From NCBI GenBank assembly GCA_037783415.1, contig JAZGTN010000150.1:1488001-1552000 (forward strand): a DNA stretch of 64,000 nt, in the 5' to 3' direction. The stretch is from Leptasterias polaris (taxonomy: Eukaryota > Echinodermata > Asteroidea > Forcipulatida > Asteriidae). Below, piece by piece: positions 44,256 through 54,800 of this stretch (position 1 is its first letter; each line of letters starts with the position of its first letter). Made by a program: the position numbers and the translations under genes. The notes under the pieces are model-generated. The model saw only the letters and a program-made list of their open reading frames with translations. It did not search any database and had not been told where the DNA came from.

Positions 44256-45370
44256 ATGGGAGACGCAGACACATACTTGGATGCCTTCAAATCCACAATC
44301 AAAGAAATAGCTGAGGCAGTATCATCTAAGAATGCAGATACTGCTAATACCATAGCCAAACTAGTGACTTCTATAAGAAATACCATGGGTGATCAGGGAC
44401 CTACAAACCCACAGTTTAATACCATGGGTGATCAGGGACCTACAAACCCACAGTTTAATACCATGGGTGATCAGGGACCTACAAACCCACAGTTTAATAC
44501 CATGGGTGATCAGGGACCTACAAACCCACAGTTTAATACCATGGGTGATCAGGGACCTACAAACCCACAGTTTAATACCATGGGTGATCAGGGACCTACA
44601 AACCCACAGTTTAATACCATGGGTGATCAGGGACCTACAAACCCACAGTTTAATACCATGGGTGATCAGGGACCTACAAACCCACAGTTTAATACCATGG
44701 GTGATCAGGGACCTACAAACCCACAGTTTAATACCATGGGTGATCAGGGACCTACAAACCCACAGTTTAATAGCAAACTGCAATTTTTTTGAGAGGAGCT
44801 GCTTCCAGCCGTCGTTGCCAACTGGGAAGAGTTATCGGACACTTCAAGAGGAGCGATGTCAGATATGGGGTCATTTTTTGGCAAAATACATTTGTTGGTG
44901 AACTTCGCTTCCGAAGCAGAAAGTCCTCAGAATTAATGAGGAGAATGTGATTGAATCCAGATGCATACAGTGCAGAGAGTGGTGCAGCACGCCTACTACG
45001 TACGGTAGCGAAAGCCTTTACTGAACGCGGTTGTGATAAGTCTGGTGTAGCAGCTGATTGGTTGACTTATTTACAGGGGATAAATGTTAAAAACAAACTG
45101 GTGACATATAGAGCAAACAGATTCAACATTTTGTTTTATAGTGCCGGAGCCACCGTTTACCATAGAAACCATATATTTGAATTTCTAAATACCCTTCCTG
45201 ACCCAAATAGGTTGTTGAGAGCAGTGATGTTTGATGTACAGCAGACGCTTTATCTCGCCCAAATACGAGCCCTTGGAATTGTGGACAAGATAATCACGGG
45301 TCCATTTTGGCGCAAGATTGAATCCACTAAAAGTATCCTCGAACTCAATGAACTGTTCAATGAATCTTGG
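44256..45370 (+). pseudogene. Family-1 transposase-like gene, copy C, middle part with amplified motif
   Basis: Starts MGDADTYLDAFKSTIKEIAE, continues LVTSIRNTM and then ten copies of a 13-residue unit (see minisatellite), NSKLQFF, a TGA in frame (44791), EELLPAVVANWEELSD, MSDMGSFFGKIHLLVNFAS, a frameshift between 44905 and 44950, SGAARLLRTVAKAFTERGCD, RANRFNILFYSAGATVYHRN, RALGIVDKIITGPFWR and IESTKSILELNELF. The NTM-D block and LP-VV--W block match copy A either side of its piggyBac site. At about 45370 it passes into a DUF6589-like sequence in another frame. Confidence 0.6.
44385..44774 (+). repeat. 39-bp minisatellite, ten identical copies
   Basis: The unit encodes TMGDQGPTNPQFN in the frame of family-1 copy C. 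All ten copies look identical, so it expanded recently. Open in other frames too; those products are artefacts. Confidence 0.95.
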
Positions 45371-46045
45371 CCGTCACATCACCAACTTCAGCGACATCCA
45401 TGTCGAGGCCCATGTTTCTCATCAGTTTACTGCAGAAATGACCAAGAAATATTCTCTTGTAAATCTGGGCATGATCGACGAAGATCCTGCATCCTACAAA
45501 GGTGTGTGCATTATCATGCGACATTTGCAAGAGAAGTACTGTCCACAGCGAGACAACAGCGTGTACACTCTACCTGTGAACGGAGACGGCCTGAGTATCG
45601 AGCGCATGAGGTTTCAGAGAGAAATTCTCTGCAGTGAAGGAACACCTACTAATCGCTTGGAGGGATTTTTGCCAACACCACAAGAGTTTCACAAAGAGGC
45701 ATTGATGTTGCAGTTAAATCAATCGAGGTGGTCAAAATAACACTCAGAAAATAGCAAACCAAACTTAATTTTTAAACTAAACACCAGGAAGCTTTGCATC
45801 GACAAAGCACATAAGCAAATAGGGGGGAAATTGAACTTTCAAAAAATGATAACTTAAGTAAAAACATTATAAATATATAAACATAATTTTTGGGGTTCTT
45901 TTTAACATGCATGCACAAGATACAATTAACAAATTTTTCAAGAGGGGGAGCATTGGCAGCAAGGGAACTCTTTATAAACTGAAGGAGTACTTCAATCACA
46001 AGTCCGTGTCATCCAGGGTCATTGACAACTTTTACTACGTTTAAG
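45370..46045 (+). pseudogene. DUF6589-like transposase fragment
   Basis: 45370-45740 reads NLGRHITNFSDIHVEAHVSH, KYSLVNLGMIDEDPASYKG, PVNGDGLSIERMRFQREILC and GFLPTPQEFHKEALML. The GDGL-ERMR and RLEGFLPTPQEFHK blocks are those I know from the animal DUF6589 family (transposon-derived). A second piece, 45915-46045 (KFFKRGSIGSKGTLYKLKEY), follows an AG and fits the next segment of the family (GTL--L). No complete frame. A short frame at 46239-46343 (NRIVNHVWHEVEREDM) may be a further scrap. Confidence 0.5.
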
Positions 46046-46440
46046 ATTTGATAAAGGTAAGGAGGAATTTGCCAGAGATACATTTTCCGCATCATTAATC
46101 AAATTAGATAAAAGCAAGAATTGTTCACAAAGTTATGATTTATCTACGCAGTTTGCCACAGTTACGTTGTCCACCTTGCTCTAAAGTTGGCAAACATGGA
46201 AGGACTGCACGATGTGCCTGATGGCTTCCCCGTCGATGGGTACCTTCGCAAACCGAATCGTTAACCACGTCTGGCATGAAGTTGAAAGAGAGGATATGGG
46301 AACCATTCTTCAAGGGGCAATTGGTGCAGATGAAGATGACTGATTGTCACACACCACTATTGTGACTCCATCCAGATCCAGTAAGTACTAGTCCCTACTT
46401 AATCATTATTTCTGACCCCTTCTTGAATGTTAGGCCTACA

Positions 46441-48261
46441 GCAGCACTCTGGATCATCAAAAAACTTGAGAGTTCGCTTCCATGACATCGAAATTGCTGT
46501 TGTTCCATACGATGGTGTGCTATTTTGTCTACTTGGGAAGTATGAGCTGAATTGTATGTTTGGAAAGGACCGGCATAAGGCCCAAAGGAACAAGCAGCAA
46601 GATAGACTCTGATCTAAAATTAAATTCATCATTTAGTATACACAAAAGACCCCACAAGAGGAATAAAACTAATAGTACGTAATGTCAGAAAAGAACAGAC
46701 GGGAACCCATTTGTTGCCTTTATGCTATATAGTTCATGTTGTTTGCCAGCTTAACAGTATTATTTTAAAACAATTAAAAAAAATCTAATTTAGCTAATAA
46801 ACTTTATAAATATGTTACTGCATTTCTTCACATTATGGAGACCATCCTAGAGGTAGAAAGTCCAAATGGATGCTCCAGACCACAAAGAAAAGGGGCTGCC
46901 CTGCGCGAATCCTGATGACGCATGTTGTTCGCTTCCCTGATTTCAAGGTAAAGCATAAGGACAGTTCCACGATATCTGCACTACTCAGATGGGATATGAC
47001 TAGATGAATATTCCAATGAAGGACCATGGACTTCAATCTTTAGGTGGTCATTGATTTTTGTTCATGTTCATCTGACAGTATAAGACACAGAGGCTATAAA
47101 TGAGAGAGTTTCTTGTGGGTTGTAAATCCCTCTTTCTTTTAAAGTTTGTGCTGGTATGTTTTGGGTACTTAATCTCTGCAACTGACATACCGTCTGATTT
47201 TCTGAACTAATTTGTGAATCATCAAATATATCAATGGATAATGATTTCATTCATGAGGTACATTTAACACATTTTTGTTTTGTATCAATAAAGATCAACT
47301 CTGATACTAAGAGGTCACAGCGAAAGGGAAGTGAAGTGAAGATGTCTGCGATGCAGTAGATAGAGGACTGTTTGTCAATAAAGAATCCCGCATCTACATT
47401 TGTACATATCATTGCATGCTAATGAGGCCCACAACAGGACTCACTACTTGGGAGAGGTACCTTTTCATCTCGGTATTTTATGTAATTTTAATGTAGATTG
47501 TGGCTCCCAGAGTCAAGACAGTATGACAGCCAGCACACATCATGTTACTGCAAACCAAAATATTATTGTTTTCTAAAATGCATGTTAATGCAAAACTTCT
47601 AGTGAAACAAGAAAGAGAAATAACAGAAAAACAATGCTGGTGTCATTCACGGATCAATGCTGAAACGGAGTGAAATAACAGTCTACATATTTACCCCCTC
47701 AATGTAATTGTAAACAGAGCTTACATGTACTTTTACTCTAAATCAATTCTTTTCCTCAGTTGACAGGGTTGATGAACCCCCTCAGCAGGGAAGTTAGGTC
47801 CAAAATAGTAGATCTGGTTGGGAAAGGAGTTTCCAATGTAAAGGAGATAAAACGCCACATCCGGATGTTTGTGGAGACATCTCTTTCCGGATGTGGCAAT
47901 GCTCCTTCAACAACTGATGCTGCCTACTACCCCACAGATGAGACAATAAGAAAGCATGTTTACATAGTACAGCAAAAGCTAAGGTAAGCATTATTTCTAC
48001 AAAGTACAGTCTACGTCTGTGTTTTATGGTCAACTTCATTTGAATGTTGCAGTTTAAAAAATGTACAGGTGTTAAAGCTTCATTATCAAAGTAATTTTGT
48101 GATATTGACAACTTTGCCATGCAAACAAAAGAGTGGGCCAAGGATAAACCAGAAGACAATTTCAGATTTGTTCCCCTGATACTTTCTTCCAATGAAAACG
48201 AGGCAGATTCTCAATTCTTCTTTTGCCATCAGACAAAGTACCAGAGACATTTACTTCGAAG
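46441..48261 (+). pseudogene. CaRF-like / MULE-type gene, four exon-like pieces
   Basis: Piece 1, 46441-46612: RFHDIEIAVVPYDGVLF, CMFGKDRHKAQRN, ending in TGA. Piece 2, 46851-46947 (CCTAG to GTAAAG): KRGCPARILMTHVVRFPDFK. Piece 3, 47760-47983 (TTTTCCTCAG to GTAAGC): MNPLSREVRSKIVDLVGKGV, IKRHIRMFVE and YYPTDETIRKHVYIVQQKLR. Piece 4, 48053-48261 (GTTGCAG to GTAATC): a one-base deletion near 48095, then MQTKEWAKDKPEDNFRF and FFCHQTKYQRHLL. The order (yDGV, GCPA, RH--FV, YPT, EW--D-P-D-F-F-P, HQT--Q--LL) matches proteins annotated as calcium-responsive transcription factor-like, many of which are MULE-derived. The stop and deletion suggest a pseudogene. Nothing continues past 48261. Confidence 0.55.
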
Positions 48262-48899
48262 GTAATCTCTTTTCATTCTAAAGTGAATAACACTTTTTCT
48301 TCAAATCCGAGATCCTTTAAAACATATCAACCTGTACCTTCGTACAAATAAACAACCACAGCATACCCTGTAGAATACAGATTGCATCCACATAACATCT
48401 ACATTCACATAAGATCTTACAATTGATATGTGTATAACTATAAAGCAGTGTAAGGCCATTTTTTTTTATTACTTGGATTACGGAATCGCCGCCCGAAATA
48501 ATCGTGTTTTGGAAAAAAATTTAAAAAATCCCCGCCCAAAAAATTCAATTTTGTGTGTACGAAAAAAAAAAAAAAAAAAAAAAACCACCGATCGTGTACA
48601 AAACATTTTCAGCTGCCATCACAAATGCTAGCGGCTCTGCACCGCGCCGACAGCGATTTTTTTTTCTGCACCCCTATAAATCCGTGGTCCTTTCTCTGAT
48701 TGGTACAGCGGCCGGCGTGTAAAACACCACCACATGTATCTACGGAGTATACTGTACACGTGAGAGGCATTGGAATTGTATGAAGCCGACGCACATGTAT
48801 GGTGGAAACCAGACCAATGTATACCTTCACGTACAAAAGTATGAGTCCATTTATAGACTATACTATTGACCATAGAGCAAAGACCAAGTGCTGTTCACA
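48262..48899. promoter_or_regulatory. Presumed upstream region of the 8-exon gene
   Basis: AT-rich, with an A run at 48560-48582. From 48600 the base composition is more even, with CACATGTATC, TGTACACGTGAG and ACGCACATGTATGG motifs. No clear TATA box; CTATAAATCC at 48675 is a weak candidate. Confidence 0.25.
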
Positions 48900-51800
48900 A
48901 TGGCGGCTCAGAGTTGGTGTCTCCTCCTCCTGTTTCGGGAAGGAGCCCGCTTTCTCAAAAGGAAACTTTTGAAATGTGAACTGAATGAGTCTATCAGAGA
49001 CATTATTTTGCGTTCCTTACCTGACAACGACAACAACATTATGAAGGTTTCAGCGGCACCTTCTGAACAACATCAGTGAGTATTATCATGGTATTGTGAC
49101 AGTTTTTCCCCCCCTTCCGGCAGAAACGGAGGGACAATAATAAATAGGGTTTCTGAAACTATACTGTTCGTGAACTTCTGACACCAATATAAAATCCCTG
49201 TCAGCGAGCGGCTGCTGGCAGAAAAGTACGTGGATCCGTTTGGCGGAAATATACCACCAGGATTTATTACCTTAGAACAATTAATACTTTTAACAATGGG
49301 GGAATTCCTTAAAGAGATGGGAAACAGCGGGCAAATGAATTAGTTTTTGGACAGCTTCTTTTTACATGAGACAAAGATATTAAGTTTATTCAACTTCCAC
49401 TTGGGTATTACATTTTTAAAGGGGCAAACTATCAATTAAGTTTTAGTGAAAATATACTATAAGTGTGGTGACCCACCAGGGATCGCAGTAAACGGCTGTT
49501 GGAGTGAGGACAATGGATGGCGCAGTGTTTAGGGGATTCCTACTAGTGTAGCAAGCCCTTGGGATAACGGTCCCTATGTTGGGTTGGTCCTTAACCCAAA
49601 TAGAGATCCCAAGTTCCGGCCTTGCTACACTTTCCCTGAACAGTCCTTAAGGATCCGATGATCCAATCCAGTCCTCCCTCCTCCAGTCGGCCACTGCTCC
49701 TCCTGGTGAGATCCGGTTAAGTCCCTTCCTTGTTCCTTGGGATCCCTCCCCAGTCTGTCCCGTCCGTGAGTGTCCCGATTTCAACAAAACATGCCCTTTT
49801 TATTCACTACAAGGCCCCACCCAGGATCACTGCCAACATCCATAAAACTCTCTCATTGGTTGCTAGCTCTGGCAGGTGAAACCTGGTTGGTCCAACAATT
49901 GGTACTGTATCTACCACATGAAAGGTCGAATACAGTGACTTAAACATAAACAATACACAACTCTTACTAACTAAATATTCATCAACCTAAATGACCCTCA
50001 AACATCACTGAGCCCTGTCACTGACTACATGTAAAAAACACATACACCTTATGGTCACACACGGAAATACCATTAGGTAAACCCCCCAATGCTGAGCCCA
50101 CCCCAGATAGTGAAATAGATACCACCTCAGTAGCCTGGGGCATAGTATGGCTGGTCTTTGGAGTAGGTTCCAGCCTAAATGTTTATCTTATAATTAACTT
50201 AATGGCTGACTGGAGACACAGTAAAAACCATGGGGGTAGGAATAGACAACTAATGACTAGAATGCAGAGATTTTGGCTTATGGGAAGTTCACCTACATGT
50301 ATATTATGTCGTGATGTAAAAATGCACTTGTAAAAGAACCATTTCGTTACAGTATTATTACGTTCTGTCATTTCGTCGTGTACATATACATTGTGTCCTT
50401 GTTTGGTTTATGTAGACAGATGATATTTATAAGGCCTTATTTTTGGCTGTACGGTACGACAATTGTAGGCCTACCGCGCGAGTGAAAGGTCATATTTGTC
50501 TCTACCATTGTTTTATTTCGGTAATATTTCTATTAAATTTCAACAGATAATTCTGAGGGTTAAGACTCCATATATTATGGATGGGCATTCCATGAAAAGG
50601 TGGAATTTTCTCAAAAAAATGAAATTGCTACCACTAGGCACTAGTAGTAACTACCACCAGAACTGAATTTTTATCTTTATATCATTCCAAACACATGCAA
50701 GTGTCAGGGGGAAAAAATAAATCTGTTTGGGTATTCGTTTTCAAAATGGTCGTTGATACTGATAGGTGAACATTTTACGGTGGTTTGCCATCAATATCTA
50801 CAGTTTCCTTTGCACTACACAACACAAACTTTCCCCATACACTTAATATACATTCATAATGAATGCATTTCCTTTTTGTTGAGTTATGTTCAAAAACATC
50901 TTCAAAAAATGAAATTTAGCACGCAATACTCACGATTGTTTTCCCCTCATCGCGGCACTCGCGCGGCACTCGCGCGGCGTTCGCGATTTGCGCAAAAAAA
51001 TAAAACTGCGCGGTGTGCGCGGAGCCTTCATCGTAGCGGCACAAACCTCATAGTTCTAGGAGTATAGTCTATGCCATGCCATAGTTTTAATTTAATATTT
51101 TGTTACAATTTTTTATTTGTATATTCAATTATGGCTGACGTTATGTTTTCCATGAATAATTATTACTTGTTCTTTTTACATTTTTATATTCATACAGAAT
51201 TCCTGTTGGTTACTTTTTGGTAAGAGTTTACAAGTTTACATATACAAATTATGTATACTGTGTGCACAATGCTTTTCTTTCAAGTGTGATACTGGCCATG
51301 GATCACATTAGTTGTAGAGCTGCTTTTTTGGTTTCTCTTGCTGTTCAATCTGTCTTCCTGATTGGTGCTTTGCATTTTGCATTCCTGTATCCTGTCCTAT
51401 TTCTATGCAGTGCTGTCTAATTTTTCTCATGGTCATTATAGGTACTTTGCACTCTTTTCCGCTTACATGCTTTTGTTTTTCAAAACCGAAGAAAGTCTGC
51501 CAGAAGAACAAGTCTGCATGGCTTGAATTGTGCCTTCTATTGCAAAAGATTTCAACCAACTTCTGAGGCGGCAGACTCACCCTGTGTCGCTGTCTGACAG
51601 GTGGCACTAACACGCCAATGTACATTTTCATTCCCCCTTTGCTTTCCCCTCCCTCACCCCCCCCCCCAAAAAAAATAATAATAACAATATTTCCTGGTTA
51701 TGGGCCTGCTCATGATCATTGGTACTTTGCGCTCCATTCTGTTTCCATTTTTTTCTATTTTTTAATAAACAAGTATTTTGCTTTTATATAAAATAAAAAA

Positions 51801-54800
51801 ACCTTGACACAATTAACCCTCTGGAATATGACTCAAGAATGAGAAGCTACAGAAATGTGTATTGTAAACTGATTGATGTATTTTTTTAATTATATTTTTG
51901 TGTGTGAATTCACAGGTTTACGGAAGTAGAAATTACTCTATCAGTCCAGGATCTCCAAGCTTTTCAATTTAAAGTTCTAGAGATAGTCTTTGAAGAGCAT
52001 GCACGTGCAGAAATACCTAGTCATGGCATCTCTGCTTTCAGTGTGATGATGGCGGCTCAGAAAGATCGTTCGCATTTGCCACCAAAAAGGTTTACTTTTT
52101 AAATAATTATTACATACAGCCTCAACTGCATTTGCAATTTATTATGTTTTATATTCTGTAATAATTATGTTTTTATCGAAAAAATGCAGTGTAATATTTG
52201 TAAATGTTGGTTGATTGTGAACCAAAGAATACATGTATTAAAGACTCTAGTTCTTTATATCATTGGAAATTGTTTTTTTTGTAGATCTGGAGAAAGGATG
52301 ACAGCCATCGACAGGCTGTTCAACGCATGCATCGACATGCTTGATTTGCAGGGGCTGGGTTGGACTAGGGCAGAGGCAATGGTCCAAGGACTGAGGTTTG
52401 TCCAAACATTGTCAAAAACACTGTGGTATGTACTTCATATGTTCTGAAAGCAACACTCAATACCACCACTTCCTAGCAGTTGCTATAAAACTGATGCCAA
52501 ACCTTGTTCAGCCAGTCATTTCCCTAAAAGTATTTTTTGTAAAGTTGATTCATAAACATTTTTAATTGTAGCTGGAACTTGGAAATTACAGAGTTGATAT
52601 TTTTTCTTAATTCATACAAAATATATTGAAATAGGATGTATAAAATACCTCACTCACAGATCCTGCTTTATATTGGAATATTGGAACACACATCACATGG
52701 CATCCTTTGTGTTGACTTTGCCTCATAAAATGGAACACTACAGATTGCACCTTGTGTTTTATTCTGCCCGCATGTACTCGTATATTTAGAGATTCCTGTA
52801 ATATTTTTGTAATTTTTAGGTTCCTGGATTTCCATCATGGGAAATTTGAAGACAGGGGTTGTTCAATACCTGACCTGTTCAAACCATTTCATGGATATTA
52901 CAACTGTAATGTCCATCACAAATCAAAACCCAAGGTAAGTAGGCCGGGTCAAGGTGACCACTGAGTTTTATAATATCAAACATATTAATTTTGTAATAAA
53001 TTGCTTTGTGATTTTCGAAATATATGTCTACTTTAAGGGGATAAAATAAAAGGTTGGATATGCCCTTACAAAAAAGCCCCATGCAATTCCCATGGGAGTC
53101 CTATGGGAGTCCTATGGGAGTCCCATGGGACCCCATGGGATTATCAAAAACACCATGCATGCAAGAGAGATCACCATGGGAAAAATTATGATTAACATGG
53201 GAATCCCATGGGACCCCATGGGAATCCCATGGCTTTACTGAGAACACCATGGGAATATTGTGACCACCATGGGAACCCTATGGAACACTATGGGAAAAAG
53301 GTTGCCCCCATGGGAATCCCATGTTTTTTTTTAGAACACCATGGGAACACCATAGGAATATTGTGACCACCATTGGAACCCCATGGAACACCATGGGAAT
53401 AAAGTTGCCCCCATGGGAATTCCATGGGTTAACCAATAATTCACCATTGGAACACCATGGGAATATTGTGACCACCATGGGAACACCATAGAGAAAAGGT
53501 TGCCCCTATGGGAATCCCATGGGTTTACCAAGAACACCATGGGAACATTGTGGCCATCATGGGAATCTGATGAAACACCATGGGAATAATGTTGCCCCTA
53601 TGCAAATCCCACGGGTTTACCAAGAACACCATGGGAACACCATGGGAATATTGTGACCACCATGGGAATTCCATGAAACACCATGGGAATAAAGTTGACC
53701 CATGCGAATCACATGGGTTTACAGAGAACACCATGGGAACGTTGTGACCACCATGGCAATACGTGTACAGTGTATTGTGGCCACCATGGGAATCACATAG
53801 GTTTACCGCAGACTCCATGGAAACACCATGAGAACATTGTGACAACTGGAAATGTCATGGGTTTACTGAGCTCATCATGGGTACACAACAGGAATATTGT
53901 GACCACCATGGGAATTTCATGGGTTTACTGAACCCACTCACAATGAGAACAGACCTTTATCATGCTGCCTCCATCTTGGTACCCTGTATCCACTAAAAGT
54001 AACAAATGCTCGTCTTAATTGTACAAAAAGGAACCAGCCTTGGTTTGGTTACATAAATAGGAATGGGAGAAATTCAAGATGGCCGCACCGTGAGAAAGGT
54101 CTATACTGTGGCCACCATGGGGATCTCATAGGTTTACTGTGGTCACAATGGGAACCCTGGGTTCGTTCAGGTTACATGGAATAATATTGCAATTATGACA
54201 ACCATTGGGGCTTACCAAAGTTTATTTGTAAATCAAAACACGGTAATTATCGATGGTCTCTAAATAAACAAGATTCCTTTATGGAAATTAAAGTGTAGTT
54301 CTGATGGAAAAAATTGCCACATTAATACTTGTCATTAACAAAGGAGGAAATACACTACCTACATTAAAAGACCATGCTCGTGATCACCATGGGCAAATTC
54401 ATCATAATAGGTGAAACCTACAGTGTCTAGGACCCAATGGGAAGCCCATGGAATAACTGAGGAATTCATAGGAATTCCAATTGTACAGAATGTATAACAA
54501 TGATGACTTTAACAGGAGGTACAAAAGGCGGTGGGTGAAATTCATAAGTAATGAGATACAAACACACATGTACAACTTTTCCTTTCTGTCTTTATAGTTT
54601 AATTAAAGCAAGCTTAACTACTCCTTAAATTATTATCAGGATATTCCAATGTTGTGAATAGTTCATTCAATGACTTTACAAAATTACAAAATAATCAACA
54701 AAAAACAATAATGGAAGAGTTTCCTTCCCTAATAAAACAAAAACTAATTGGAGTGCGCACATGGAGTACCATCACATTTACATGGAAGAATGTGCATTGC

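Noticed and set aside
44361..44901. Other open frames across the 39-bp array
   Set aside because: Same cause. Only the frame continuous with family-1 sequence on both sides is meaningful.
50940..51067. GC-rich patch as a CpG-island promoter
   Set aside because: Too short, inside intron 1, and made of a simple GCGCGGCACTC repeat.
53278..53931. Short frames rich in MVFPWW and similar
   Set aside because: They come from CCATGGG repeats.
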